From positions 1 through 42,571 of the forward strand of contig JACCWL010000005.1 of assembly GCA_013697645.1 (NCBI GenBank): a DNA stretch of 42,571 nt, read 5' to 3'. This stretch comes from Tatlockia sp. GTDB lineage: Bacteria > Pseudomonadota > Gammaproteobacteria > Legionellales > Legionellaceae. Below the pieces are notes generated by a model. The model saw only the letters and a list, made by a program, of their open reading frames with translations. It did no database searches and had not been told where the DNA came from. The position numbers and the translations under genes were made by a program. This document shows, in pieces, positions 18,277 through 28,459 of the stretch (within the stretch, counting starts at the first letter, position 1; every line of letters starts with the position of its first letter).

Positions 18277-19414
18277 ACAAATATTACATTTAAGTAGAAT
18301 TAAATTGATCAATTTAAGCAAATTAATACCCGCTACTATTATATTAATGACCTCTTTTGCAGTCTTAGCAAACCCTCCTTCGCTCACACTTACACAAAAT
18401 AAGCTAAAAGAACTTGATAGCCAGATCAACAAGCTCAAACAAACTCTCAATAATGCTCATGATAAGCGCGGAATGTTAGATAAAGAACTCTCCGGAACTG
18501 AAAAACAAATTGGCCAAGGAGTTCAACAGTTACGAAATATTCAAAAGGAAATGGATCTAAAACAACAAAAAATTAATAGCTTACAACTTCGCTATAATGA
18601 GCTAAATAAACAGCTAGTAGCTCAGCAGCAATTACTGAGAGAACACCTGCGTACACGATACAAAATAGGCGAATATCAACCTCTTAAGTGGTTGCTTAAT
18701 CAAGATGATCCCTATGCAATAAACCGCTTGCTTACTTATCATCAATATTTTGTAAAATCACGCCAGCAGATTATTGATCACATTGATAGCACCAAGCGGA
18801 GCCTCTCTGAAAACCAAACCACCCTTAAGGAAGAGCTTCGTAGCCAGCTGCAATTGCAAAATCAACTTAGTAGACACCAACAAGATCTTGAGCAAAATAA
18901 ACACTATCATCAAGCAGTGCTGCAATCACTTAATAACGATATTCAAGTTAAACAAGAGACCTTATCAGAGTTTAAACGCAATAAAGAAAATTTATCTAAG
19001 CTACTTAAGAATTTAGTCTCAGAAAGTATTATAACAGCCAAGCAGCCTTTTATTCAGATGCGAAACAAATTACCAAGGCCAGTTCACACTACTAATCAAG
19101 CTTTACAAAAAATGAACCAAGGCGTGACATTTTTTGCCGGGGAAGGCACGGTAGTATCTGCTGTTTATCCGGGCAAAGTGGTCTTTAGTGATTGGCTAAA
19201 TGGTTATGGTCTTTTATTAATTCTTGATCATGGACAAGGCTATATGACTTTATATGCTAATAACCAAGTTTTATTTAAACAAAAAGGCTCTACAGTGCAG
19301 CAAGGAGAACGAATAGCAGCAGTTGGCCATAGCGGTGGTTTAAAACAAAACGGGCTATACTTTGAAGTGAGGCATAGAGGTAAGGCGGTATCCCCATTCG
19401 ATTGGTTGTCTTGA
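18260..19414 (+). CDS. envC: EnvC-like LytM/M23 amidase activator
   Basis: 384 aa from the ATG at 18260, though an ATG at 18239 is also possible; either start overlaps gpmI. After a signal peptide (LIPATIILMTSFAVLA) come about 200 residues of coiled coil (LDSQINKLKQTLNNAHDKRG onward), then a LytM domain. The zinc-site residues look lost: the second motif reads LYANN where active enzymes have LYAHL, and the HxxxD segment is replaced by TFFAGEG. That is the pattern of EnvC-type proteins, which activate AmiA/AmiB amidases at the septum rather than cut peptidoglycan. The symbol is by analogy. Confidence 0.88.
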   Translation: MILQIRQILHLSRIKLINLSKLIPATIILMTSFAVLANPPSLTLTQNKLKELDSQINKLKQTLNNAHDKRGMLDKELSGTEKQIGQGVQQLRNIQKEMDLKQQKINSLQLRYNELNKQLVAQQQLLREHLRTRYKIGEYQPLKWLLNQDDPYAINRLLTYHQYFVKSRQQIIDHIDSTKRSLSENQTTLKEELRSQLQLQNQLSRHQQDLEQNKHYHQAVLQSLNNDIQVKQETLSEFKRNKENLSKLLKNLVSESIITAKQPFIQMRNKLPRPVHTTNQALQKMNQGVTFFAGEGTVVSAVYPGKVVFSDWLNGYGLLLILDHGQGYMTLYANNQVLFKQKGSTVQQGERIAAVGHSGGLKQNGLYFEVRHRGKAVSPFDWLS

Positions 19415-19422
19415 GTTGTCCC

Positions 19423-19437
19423 TGGCACTTATATTGC
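19423..19437 (+). promoter_or_regulatory. Sigma-54-type promoter before ctpA
   Basis: TGGCAC, five bases, TTGC: all ten core bases of the sigma-54 consensus, with exactly ten bases between the -24 GG (19424-19425) and the -12 GC (19436-19437). It sits in the gap between envC and ctpA, 66 bases before the ctpA ATG. rpoN is encoded in the same window. No activator site was identified. Confidence 0.6.
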
Positions 19438-19503
19438 AACAAAGAAAATGATACCGGAAGGAGGCCGCTTTCTGCGAGCCAAACTTACCCAAGGAGAACT
19501 GTA

Positions 19504-20826
19504 ATGCACAAGAATCGCTTTTATATTGGCGTGATCGCGGCTTTCACATCAATCGCCCTATTTTTTCCAGCCCAGGCCTTCCCGGAAACCACTCAAGGTG
19601 GCACTTCGCAAATCCCAATGGAAGATGTGCAACGTTTTTCCAATGCAATTGGCGAAATTAAAAAATATTATGTGAAGCCTGTTGATGATAAGGAATTGTT
19701 TGATAACGCAATTCGCGGCATGCTAAGTGGGCTTGATCCTCATTCAACCTACCTCGATGAAGACGCTTTCAAAGAATTGCAAACGTCTACTAGTGGAGAG
19801 TTTGGCGGTTTGGGTATCGAAGTCACCATGGAGGAAGGTGTAGTCAAGGTGGTCACTCCTTTGGTCGACACTCCAGCCTTTAAAGCGGGGATCAAATCAG
19901 GCGATTACATCATTAAATTAGGAACTCGCTCTGTGCAAGGCATCACTTTAAAAGAAGCAGTTGAACTGATGCGAGGCAAAGAAGGTTCCACTATCGATTT
20001 AACTATTTTGCGTAAAGGGCAAAGCAAACCACTGACATTTTCTCTTATTCGCGAAAAAATAATGATCAAAAGTGTGAAGTCTAAATTATTTGATAATGGT
20101 TATGGCTATGTACGAATCACACAATTTCAAGCCTTAACAGGCCAAGATATGGAAAAGGCGATTGCACAACTTAAACAGCAATCTGGCGGTAATTTAAAAG
20201 GGCTTATTCTCGACTTAAGAAATAACCCTGGCGGCCTTTTGGACTCTGCAATTCAGGTATCCGATTCATTTCTTGCAAATGATAAAAATGGTAAACCAGA
20301 AATGATCGTCTATACCCAAGGTCGTTTGCCTGGCTCCAAATTTACAGCACTCTCAACCAATGACCAAGATATTTTAAACAAAGCACCGATGGTTGTGTTG
20401 ATTAATAATGGTTCAGCCTCTGCTTCTGAAATCGTTGCAGGTGCATTAAAGGATAACAAACGAGCCATTATTCTAGGCACACAAAGTTTTGGTAAAGGTT
20501 CTGTGCAAACTGTGTTGCCACTGGATGAAAAACGGGGAATTAAACTAACTACAGCCTTGTATTATACCCCAGCAGGTATTTCCATTCAGGCAAAAGGGAT
20601 AACTCCTGACATCGTAGTTGAAGAAATAGAGGTACCGAAAGCCACAACTAAACCAGATAGCTTTGCCGGCTTTAGCGAGTCTGATTTGAGCGGGCACTTA
20701 CTTAACAATGACCAAATTAAAACCGTTAATGAATCAGCAAAAGATGATCAAATCTTGTTACATGAAGATTATCAATTGTATGCCGCATTGACTATTCTGA
20801 AAGGTTTAGCAGTTGCTAACCGCTAA
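19504..20826 (+). CDS. ctpA: Carboxyl-terminal processing protease (S41 family)
   Basis: 440 aa from the ATG at 19504, preceded by AAGGAG; the upstream extension lacks family resemblance. A signal peptide (FTSIALFFPAQAF) sends it to the periplasm. A PDZ domain occupies about 85-165 (GGLGIEV to VELMRG). The S41 catalytic Ser is in NNGSASASEIVAGAL and the Lys in SFGKGSVQ. CtpA/Prc-type enzymes trim C-termini of periplasmic proteins, including peptidoglycan hydrolases, which fits the neighbouring amidase activator. A sigma-54-like site lies in its leader and a strong terminator follows. Confidence 0.95.
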   Translation: MHKNRFYIGVIAAFTSIALFFPAQAFPETTQGGTSQIPMEDVQRFSNAIGEIKKYYVKPVDDKELFDNAIRGMLSGLDPHSTYLDEDAFKELQTSTSGEFGGLGIEVTMEEGVVKVVTPLVDTPAFKAGIKSGDYIIKLGTRSVQGITLKEAVELMRGKEGSTIDLTILRKGQSKPLTFSLIREKIMIKSVKSKLFDNGYGYVRITQFQALTGQDMEKAIAQLKQQSGGNLKGLILDLRNNPGGLLDSAIQVSDSFLANDKNGKPEMIVYTQGRLPGSKFTALSTNDQDILNKAPMVVLINNGSASASEIVAGALKDNKRAIILGTQSFGKGSVQTVLPLDEKRGIKLTTALYYTPAGISIQAKGITPDIVVEEIEVPKATTKPDSFAGFSESDLSGHLLNNDQIKTVNESAKDDQILLHEDYQLYAALTILKGLAVANR

Positions 20827-20839
20827 GCTTAAAAAATCC

Positions 20840-20870
20840 AAAGCACTACAGTCCTGTAGTGCTTTTTTTT
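20840..20870 (+). terminator. Rho-independent terminator after ctpA
   Basis: AAAGCACTACAG pairs with CTGTAGTGCTTT across a tight loop and is followed by a run of T. It ends the gpmI-envC-ctpA unit. Confidence 0.92.
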
Positions 20871-20959
20871 ATTTCTTATCTATTATTCCCGTATTATACT
20901 TTCATTCTTTTTGAATGCTTGCTAATCAGCCGATTCGGTCAAATAATAGGACAATAATA

Positions 20960-21718
20960 ATGCGTTTAACGGAATCACAGCTACAACTCTGCTTAACTCG
21001 ATTTAAAGGTAAATTAATTAATGGGAAAAAGAGTACTAATTATCAACGTTTTTCTCTATGGGCTTTTACAGATCCAACAAGAATTTCAGACCCACGTGTT
21101 CAAGTAACTATGCAATTGGACATTACGGATCTATATGCTGTGTACGAAAAATATTATAAAGAAACGGAAGGAGCTACTTTTACAGCTTATATGAAATGGG
21201 TTCTCATAAAAGCAATGAAGAATACACCCTTTAATTGGAGATTTATAAATAATCAATGGTATGAATTTGATAATTTACCCTTAGAAGCAGCTGTCTTTTT
21301 AAAGGATGGAGACGGAGAGCAACGAGTATTTTTTCTTTATGATGTCGATGAGTCAACTTGGCCTGAATTCTCTCTTAAACATTCTGCGATAAGCAACATC
21401 AACCTAAAGGATTCTCTGGATGATCTGCAAGAATTACCCCTCTATACCTTTTGCCATGCAATTGTTGGCGTCCATTTTCCAAGGATGACAGCTTATAGTA
21501 CAACTGCTAAAGCAAGGGAAGAATATACACACCAACCTTGGATGGTTTTTGGAACCCGTTACACTCAGGAAGGTCGTCTTTATTTGCCTTTTTATCTTTC
21601 ATTTTCCCATGCATCACTAATTCCTGGATTAGCTGAGCGCTTTATTCGTAAATTTGTTGCGCTAGGGGAACAACCTTTTGAAGTTGAGGAAGAGCAGCTT
21701 TCGAGAGCAAAACTTTAG
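20960..21718 (+). CDS. Chloramphenicol acetyltransferase-fold protein with altered active site
   Basis: 252 aa from the ATG at 20960 (AGGA eight bases upstream). The pattern of short segments (RFSLWAFTDPTRISDPRVQV, FTAYMKWVLIKAM, FPRMTAYSTT, LPFYLSFSHASLIPGL) fits type A CAT proteins, which are about 215 aa. The catalytic motif HHAxxDG here reads SHASLIPG (His at about 217): the active-site His remains, but the structural Asp is Pro and the first His is Ser. Drug acetylation is therefore doubtful; another acyl acceptor or loss of activity is possible. It stands alone after a terminator. Confidence 0.75.
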   Translation: MRLTESQLQLCLTRFKGKLINGKKSTNYQRFSLWAFTDPTRISDPRVQVTMQLDITDLYAVYEKYYKETEGATFTAYMKWVLIKAMKNTPFNWRFINNQWYEFDNLPLEAAVFLKDGDGEQRVFFLYDVDESTWPEFSLKHSAISNINLKDSLDDLQELPLYTFCHAIVGVHFPRMTAYSTTAKAREEYTHQPWMVFGTRYTQEGRLYLPFYLSFSHASLIPGLAERFIRKFVALGEQPFEVEEEQLSRAKL

Positions 21719-21817
21719 AGTTTAATCATGAAAAAAATGGCTAAAGATAAATGAATTGATAGGATGTTAGCAATTTTAATAAGCGTGACATTGATTCAAT
21801 GGACAAGAAAAAAAGAA

Positions 21818-21908
21818 GTACCTAGCGCTTGCTCAACTGCTGATCTGCACAATGACGCTTAAGAACTTAAATGAGATCTCGGTTATCGCTGGCGCGCTAA
21901 CTAGGTAC
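21818..21908. repeat. MITE-like element carrying repeat family A, copy 2
   Basis: GTACCTAG at 21818 and CTAGGTAC at 21901 are perfect 8-bp terminal inverted repeats bounding about 91 bp. The right part (21873-21908) is a diverged family A copy containing CGGTTATCGCTGGCGCGCTA. It lies between the CAT-like gene and the split gene, in non-coding DNA. Confidence 0.55.
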
Positions 21909-21926
21909 CTTTGTTGAATAAAGTCC

Positions 21927-23291
21927 TTAGATACAATACTTGCTTATTAGATCACTCAGCTGACCATTATCATCAAGCCAGTTCAGGCTTTTATCTTTCA
22001 TAACATCGTGACTACGTCTAGTGTTACCAAAGGTGGTAGGTTTTTGAGCGTGAGCAATTAATTCTTTGAGGGACATATTTGTATTTACCTGACTATCCGC
22101 GAAAAACCCATAAATGCCACACCAGGCTCTTTTGTCGTCTCTCAATACTTTGTTGTAAGCCTTAAAAAATGTATTTTTTAATATTGTTGTATCTTCATTG
22201 AATTTTTCTGTTACAAGATTCACCTTTAAAAATTCAATAATAGTTTGATTGTTATATTTTCCAGCCGTATCCATAATCTCAGTAACATTTTTATCAGTCA
22301 AATTAGATAACTTTGGATGTAATTTATAGGCTTGTATTACTAACTCCAGATTCTCTGTTGAAATAGCAGATAGCAATAGATTCATGAAACCCAGTTTTTT
22401 ATTACTTATATCAATGGCAAGTTCTTTAACTGCAATTTTTCTTGCATGATCCAGGGCTTGATTGAGAAATTCCTCATCATTAATTCCTAAAACCATCTGA
22501 TCTTGAATGATTCTCATAAATTCAAAAACATCGCCCCTATCACCTTGAAACGCGCTGTTCATTGCACAGGCAACTTGATTAACTATTGAGCTGATATGGG
22601 ATTTTAATTTTGTGAGTGTCGGAACTGAAGGTAGGGAAAGACCAGGGAAATCTCCTACTACATCCCAAAACATAAATTTGGCAACTACAGGCTCATTCAT
22701 CTCTTTAGGTAATTCAAAACAAATATGTTCGCTATCATCAACTCTTCTTACGAGGCTTATGGGTAGAGAAAATGTTAAAGCAAGAGCATATTCATTTATA
22801 ATTTTTTAAAACATTTTTTGGACATAATTCTTATCTTTACATAGCTCTTTCAAATTATTTATTGCAGGGCGCTTACCAATAACCTGCGGACTTAGGCTGG
22901 CTTTTCGATTATAAATCATAATAGATTCTTCTTCGCAAAGACTCACAAAATCCTTCGTCAAAAGACCATTTATGGTATAGGAGGTTTCCCCTTTATTTAT
23001 GTCAATTGGTACAATTTCAAAGCGTTGTGTTTTTATCCCTAAATTAGATATTTCATCGAGCAGGTATTTTTCCGCTTTAATTCTTGAGTTCCAAGTTGTC
23101 TCGGTGGGAATGCCTTTCTCAGCATTAGGAATAAAAAAACAAAAATTTGTATTTTTAATTTTGAATATGCGTTTTTCGCTGCCTTTATCAATCAGCTTGC
23201 AATCTGATTTTTTGAAGGTTTGACCATTTATAGTTAAGGTTATCTCTTTGTCACTATCCTTATTTAAAAACAATTTAAACCATTCAAGCAT
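21927..23291 (-). pseudogene. Unknown gene interrupted by one in-frame stop codon
   Basis: Two frames, 22806-23291 (161 aa) and 21927-22700 (257 aa), are in the same reading frame. The only break is a TAA at 22806-22808; the 35 codons between it and the second Met are open and read as protein (IINEYALALTFSLPISLVRR). Together they make about 454 codons. The first start is the ATG at 23291, after GGA. I do not recognise a family. The N-terminal part has a pattern loosely like a kinase small lobe (KLIDKGSEKRIFKI, then EKYLLDEI), with a VVGDFPG sequence after the stop and a helical C-terminal half. Nonsense pseudogene, sequencing error or readthrough are the options. Confidence 0.7.
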
Positions 23292-23396
23292 TTTATTTTC
23301 CAAGAGAACTTATTATGGTTATTAACTTAACATAATAAATTAATTTTGTACACTTTTAATCATGCCAGACTTAGCCTAGCTGGCTACTAGCCAATT

Positions 23397-23433
23397 GAGA
23401 TCCCGGTTATCGCTATCGCGCTAACCAGGCTAC
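23397..23433 (+). repeat. Dispersed repeat family A, copy 3
   Basis: Contains TCCCGGTTATCGCTATCGCG running into CTAACCAGGCTAC. The 33 bases 23401-23433 are identical to 37700-37732. An imperfect inverted copy of its end (TAGCCTAGCTGG) begins near 23372, suggesting a roughly 62-bp palindromic element just after the dadA-like gene. Confidence 0.85.
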
Positions 23434-23456
23434 ATAGACGAAAGAGGAGCAAGGAC

Positions 23457-24692
23457 TTACAAAAATCGTTGTGCACTAAAGGGATTGGGATTCGTGATTG
23501 GTTCTTCGCCGGTCATCATTTCCGCCAGCAAGCGACCTGTTATTGGCCCCAGCGTTAAGCCATGATGGGCATGGCCAAATGCTAGCCATAGATTCTTGTG
23601 ACGAGGCGCTTGGCCAATGATTGGCATCATATCAGGCGTACAAGGTCTTGATCCCATCCAAGGTATTTCTTGGAGCCGCTTTGTAATTGGAAAAAGTTTG
23701 CGAGCAATTGGCTCTACCCAATTTAGCTGTACCGGTGTTTTTTTCGAATCACGTTTGGCAAACTCGGCCCCTGTAGTTAACCGGATACCTGAAGTCATAG
23801 GCACCAATAGATACCCTTTTTCAAGATCCAATATGGGATGAGTTAAGCTTGATTGTGGCTCTTTTGCATAATGCATATGGTAGCCACGTTTGACGGCTAA
23901 GGGAAAACGGTAACCCAGCTTAGAGCAAAGCACATCTGACCAGGGACCAAGTGCAATCACAGCAGAATCTCCTTTTATTTGTCCTTGCTCGGTCTTTAAG
24001 GTCCACTTATCGCTAAGAGTGAGCGCATCGCCGAAAAAAAATCGGCCACCGATATGTTCAAAGTGTTTTGCATAAGAGGCTACTAATCCACCTGGATCAC
24101 TAAGCGATTGAGATTCCGTATATCGTAGAGCACCTAAGAGCGATTGTTGCAAATCAGGTTCAATGCGACAAAGATCATTTGCATCCAAAGCTTCAAATTT
24201 AATGTCGTACTCAGCCTGACACTTCTTAGCGAATTCTATCTCTTGGTCTTGAATTTTTGCAGTTCTGAAAATTTTGAGCCAGCCTTCTTTCCTAAAAAAA
24301 TGCATACCACCCGCAGCCTCTGCTAATAGATGATGTTCGCTTAAACTGTGCTGAATCAAAGTAGAATAAGAACGGGCGATTTCTGCATGGCGCACGGGTT
24401 TGGAGTTAAGCCAATACTTCCATAGAAAAGGTGCGATTTTCGGTATAGACCTAAGATGATATCGTGCTTCAGGGGAACGGTTCAGCGCATATTTAACTAA
24501 GGAGGAAAAATCCCTTGGAAATGCATAGGGGTAAACTCCTTCACGTTGAATCAATCCCGCATTGCCAAATGAAGTTTCAGATGCGGGAGACTTCAAATCG
24601 ACCAAGGCCACCGACCGCCCCCGCATTTGCAAATGAAGGGCAACTGATACGCCAATAATTCCACCGCCAAGTACTATGACATCGTATTTCAT
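23457..24692 (-). CDS. dadA: FAD-dependent D-amino-acid dehydrogenase (DadA-like)
   Basis: 411 aa. The N-terminal Rossmann FAD site reads VIVLGGGIIGVSVALHLQMRG with the ribose-binding acid in LVDLK; a second family motif near the end is HAHHGLTLGPITGRLLAEM. DadA enzymes oxidise D-amino acids such as D-Ala at the inner membrane. The length fits DadA (about 410-430). Other DAO-family oxidases (glycine oxidase, hydroxyproline oxidases) are possible, and no alanine racemase gene is adjacent. The ATG at 24692 has AAGGAGAG about 12 bases upstream. Confidence 0.85.
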   Translation of the reverse strand: MKYDVIVLGGGIIGVSVALHLQMRGRSVALVDLKSPASETSFGNAGLIQREGVYPYAFPRDFSSLVKYALNRSPEARYHLRSIPKIAPFLWKYWLNSKPVRHAEIARSYSTLIQHSLSEHHLLAEAAGGMHFFRKEGWLKIFRTAKIQDQEIEFAKKCQAEYDIKFEALDANDLCRIEPDLQQSLLGALRYTESQSLSDPGGLVASYAKHFEHIGGRFFFGDALTLSDKWTLKTEQGQIKGDSAVIALGPWSDVLCSKLGYRFPLAVKRGYHMHYAKEPQSSLTHPILDLEKGYLLVPMTSGIRLTTGAEFAKRDSKKTPVQLNWVEPIARKLFPITKRLQEIPWMGSRPCTPDMMPIIGQAPRHKNLWLAFGHAHHGLTLGPITGRLLAEMMTGEEPITNPNPFSAQRFL

Positions 24693-24757
24693 AGAAAAAT
24701 GCTCTCCTTAGCATAAAAGAAGATCCAGCACTCAGCCTAAGTGATGTTCAACAGCCT

Positions 24758-26110
<1,353 letters not shown>

Positions 26111-26189
26111 TCACCAGCATGCTGAAAAAACTAGTTACGCGCATTATTTTTTCATCCTGTTCAATAACCTTGCCTAACGCCTCTCCAAT

Positions 26190-26215
26190 AAAAAAGGGTT
26201 AAGCGTACTTAACCC
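26190..26215 (-). terminator. Rho-independent terminator after hflC
   Basis: GGGTTAAG (26196-26203) and CTTAACCC (26208-26215) form an 8-bp stem with a 4-base loop. On the minus strand it is followed by a T-run, so it ends the hflK-hflC transcript before purA. Confidence 0.85.
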
Positions 26216-26241
26216 GATTTCAGCAAAATCCGCAATTATAA

Positions 26242-27150
26242 TCAGTTTTTACCAGCAGCGCTACCAGTATTCAATGACTGTTTAAAAAAATCAAAAAACG
26301 CGGAACTTTGATCAAGTACTAATAGATCTTGTCTATTAGTAAAGCTATTTTCATAAGCTTTTAAACTGCGATAGAAAGCAAAAAATTCCTTATTTTGACC
26401 AAAAGCGCTGGCATAAATTTTAGCAGCCTCTGCCTGACCATGCGCTCTTAACATTTGTCCTTCACTTAAAGCCTTAGCAAGTAGCACAGTAACCTGGGCA
26501 TCAGATGCTGCTTGAATAGCTTCTGCTGCAGCATTACCATCTGCACGGTGGCGATTTGCAATTTTCTGCATATCTGCCCGCATGCGTTGATAAACAGCAT
26601 TGCTAGTATTTTCTGGTAGTTCTATCCCTTTAATCCGAACATCAACTACAGAAATTCCCAATTCCGCTGCCCTCTGTTGAGCCTTATCACGTAAATTATC
26701 CATCACATCGTCACGACCACCAGAGACAACTTCTGCAATAGTACGCTTACCAAACTCAGCACGAAGGGAGGTATTTAACTGCTGCTCCAGCAAGGTTTCA
26801 GCCTTAAGTTCATTTCCGCCTGTTGATTTGAAATAGCGCGCCAAATCATCAATTCGCCATTTCACGTAATAATCAACGATTACGTCCTTTTTTTCCTTGG
26901 TTACAATTCGTGATGATTTAATATCCATAGTTAGGATACGAGTATCAAACACGCGTACATTCTCGATAAAAGGTGTTTTTACATGTAAACCCGGTGCTAG
27001 GACTAAGGTTTTACCTTCTTTATCATTCACCAAGCGGCCAAGCCGAAGCAAAATCCCGCTGTGGCCTTGAGTGATAGTGTACACACTAGCGAATAACACC
27101 ATGAGAATGATGAAAGCTATTATGGCTAAGGTTGCTTTTGTTGCATTCAT
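26242..27150 (-). CDS. hflC: FtsH modulator HflC
   Basis: 302 aa SPFH/band-7 protein. One N-terminal membrane segment (TLAIIAFIILMVLFASVYTI) is followed by the SPFH domain (about 25-190) and a helical region rich in Ala and Glu. With HflK it forms the large periplasmic cage around the FtsH protease. It starts three bases after the hflK stop. Confidence 0.95.
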   Translation of the reverse strand: MNATKATLAIIAFIILMVLFASVYTITQGHSGILLRLGRLVNDKEGKTLVLAPGLHVKTPFIENVRVFDTRILTMDIKSSRIVTKEKKDVIVDYYVKWRIDDLARYFKSTGGNELKAETLLEQQLNTSLRAEFGKRTIAEVVSGGRDDVMDNLRDKAQQRAAELGISVVDVRIKGIELPENTSNAVYQRMRADMQKIANRHRADGNAAAEAIQAASDAQVTVLLAKALSEGQMLRAHGQAEAAKIYASAFGQNKEFFAFYRSLKAYENSFTNRQDLLVLDQSSAFFDFFKQSLNTGSAAGKN

Positions 27151-27153
27151 TTA

Positions 27154-28335
27154 CTAATTCCTCCCTGCGCCACTACTATAAGTTCGTCTACTAATATCAC
27201 GAGTAATCACTGCTAAACTTTCATCGTCACCTGCCGATGCAGACTTGTTGTTAGCAGCGCCTAATGCAGCTACTTTGGGTAGCAAATCAGGTGTGGACAT
27301 TAATTTATCCAAAGGTAGATACAAGAGATTAGACGCTTTACTATCCACAATTATCTTAGAACTCTTGGACAAAACTTGTTGCATGGTGTCCAAATACATC
27401 CTCTTGGAAGTCACTGCAGGCGCTAAGACATATTGTGGTAAAAGAGCCAGAAATTCAGCTATCTCACCTTTAGCTCGCAAAACTACCTGTTGAGCATAAG
27501 CCTGTGCTTCCTCGTTGATCCGCTTTGCATTACCTTCTGCGATGGGAACAACACGAGCTTGATAAGCAAAAGCTTGTTCTTTAAAACGCTTTTCATCTTC
27601 CTGAGCTTTGATGGCATCATCGAAGGCATCTTGAACATTTTCAGGCGCACGAGCCGGCTGTGGCGATACGTTGACAATCACAATTCCTGTTTTGTATTTT
27701 TCAAGAATTTTAGTCAAAGATTCCTCTACATTCGTACCCCAAGCTTCTCGACCCTCAGTAATTATTTGATCAAGCGTCGTTGTTCCAACAACTTGTCGTA
27801 AGGCACTAGAAGTAGCCTGCTGTAAACTTTCCTGCGGGTCAGCTACGTTAAATAAATAGGCTTGCAGATCATTTATACGATACTGTACTGCTAGAGAAAC
27901 TGAGACAAGATTCTCATCTTTGGTCAACATTTGAGCTGAGTAAGAATAATCAGAAACCCGCTCAACATTCTTTACAATTTTTGAAGAGATAAGCCGTGGA
28001 ATCCAGTGCGGCCCCGGCCCTACAGTGCCTACATATCTGCCAAAACGGAGAATGGCAGCCTGCTCTCCTTCATCAACAATAAATATTCCGGATAAAGCCC
28101 ATAAAATAAACAGAAAAAAAACAGCCAAAAGAGCTAGTAAACTGCTGCTCTTTTGCGATGCAGTTGGTGTTTCTCCGTTAGATTGACCATTCGATTTGCC
28201 ATCTGATTTCTTAGGCCCACCGAAAAAAGCTTTCTTCAATTTATCTTGAAAGCGCTTTAATGCTTCATCCAAATCTGGTGGCTGATTTTTTCCACTCCAT
28301 GGATCTTTGCCCTTATCTGGCTCATTCCAACCCAT
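27154..28335 (-). CDS. hflK: FtsH modulator HflK
   Basis: 393 aa from the ATG at 28335, chosen for GAGGGAG just upstream and the typical opening MGWNEPDKGKDPW; the frame runs open to 28476 but that part contains repeat-derived sequence. A Gly/Asp/Lys-rich cytoplasmic start precedes the membrane segment (LLALLAVFFLFILWALSGIF) at about 68-90, the SPFH domain, and a Gln/Ala-rich helix. Partner of HflC in regulating FtsH. Confidence 0.95.
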   Translation of the reverse strand: MGWNEPDKGKDPWSGKNQPPDLDEALKRFQDKLKKAFFGGPKKSDGKSNGQSNGETPTASQKSSSLLALLAVFFLFILWALSGIFIVDEGEQAAILRFGRYVGTVGPGPHWIPRLISSKIVKNVERVSDYSYSAQMLTKDENLVSVSLAVQYRINDLQAYLFNVADPQESLQQATSSALRQVVGTTTLDQIITEGREAWGTNVEESLTKILEKYKTGIVIVNVSPQPARAPENVQDAFDDAIKAQEDEKRFKEQAFAYQARVVPIAEGNAKRINEEAQAYAQQVVLRAKGEIAEFLALLPQYVLAPAVTSKRMYLDTMQQVLSKSSKIIVDSKASNLLYLPLDKLMSTPDLLPKVAALGAANNKSASAGDDESLAVITRDISRRTYSSGAGRN

Positions 28336-28370
28336 CAGTCTCCCTCGCTTAAAACAGAAAAATAGAATTC

Positions 28371-28390
28371 TATGGGGTCTGCTCCCTTTA
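28371..28390. repeat. Half copy of the GGGGTC repeat family
   Basis: TCTATGGGGTCTGCTCCC occurs in the gap between hflK and trmB. It resembles the arm at 39295-39314 (GGTCTGCTCCCC) and, more distantly, 6378-6393. No matching second arm was found nearby. Confidence 0.5.
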
Positions 28391-28459
28391 AGCAAGTAAA
28401 TGAGAGGCTTATAGACTGCGGAACTGAAAAAACTAAATAAATACCTCTTTGAATCTGCA

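Noticed and set aside
21927-23291. Protein kinase call for the split gene
   Set aside because: The glycine-loop-like and DFP segments are suggestive only; no HRD-type catalytic loop is visible.
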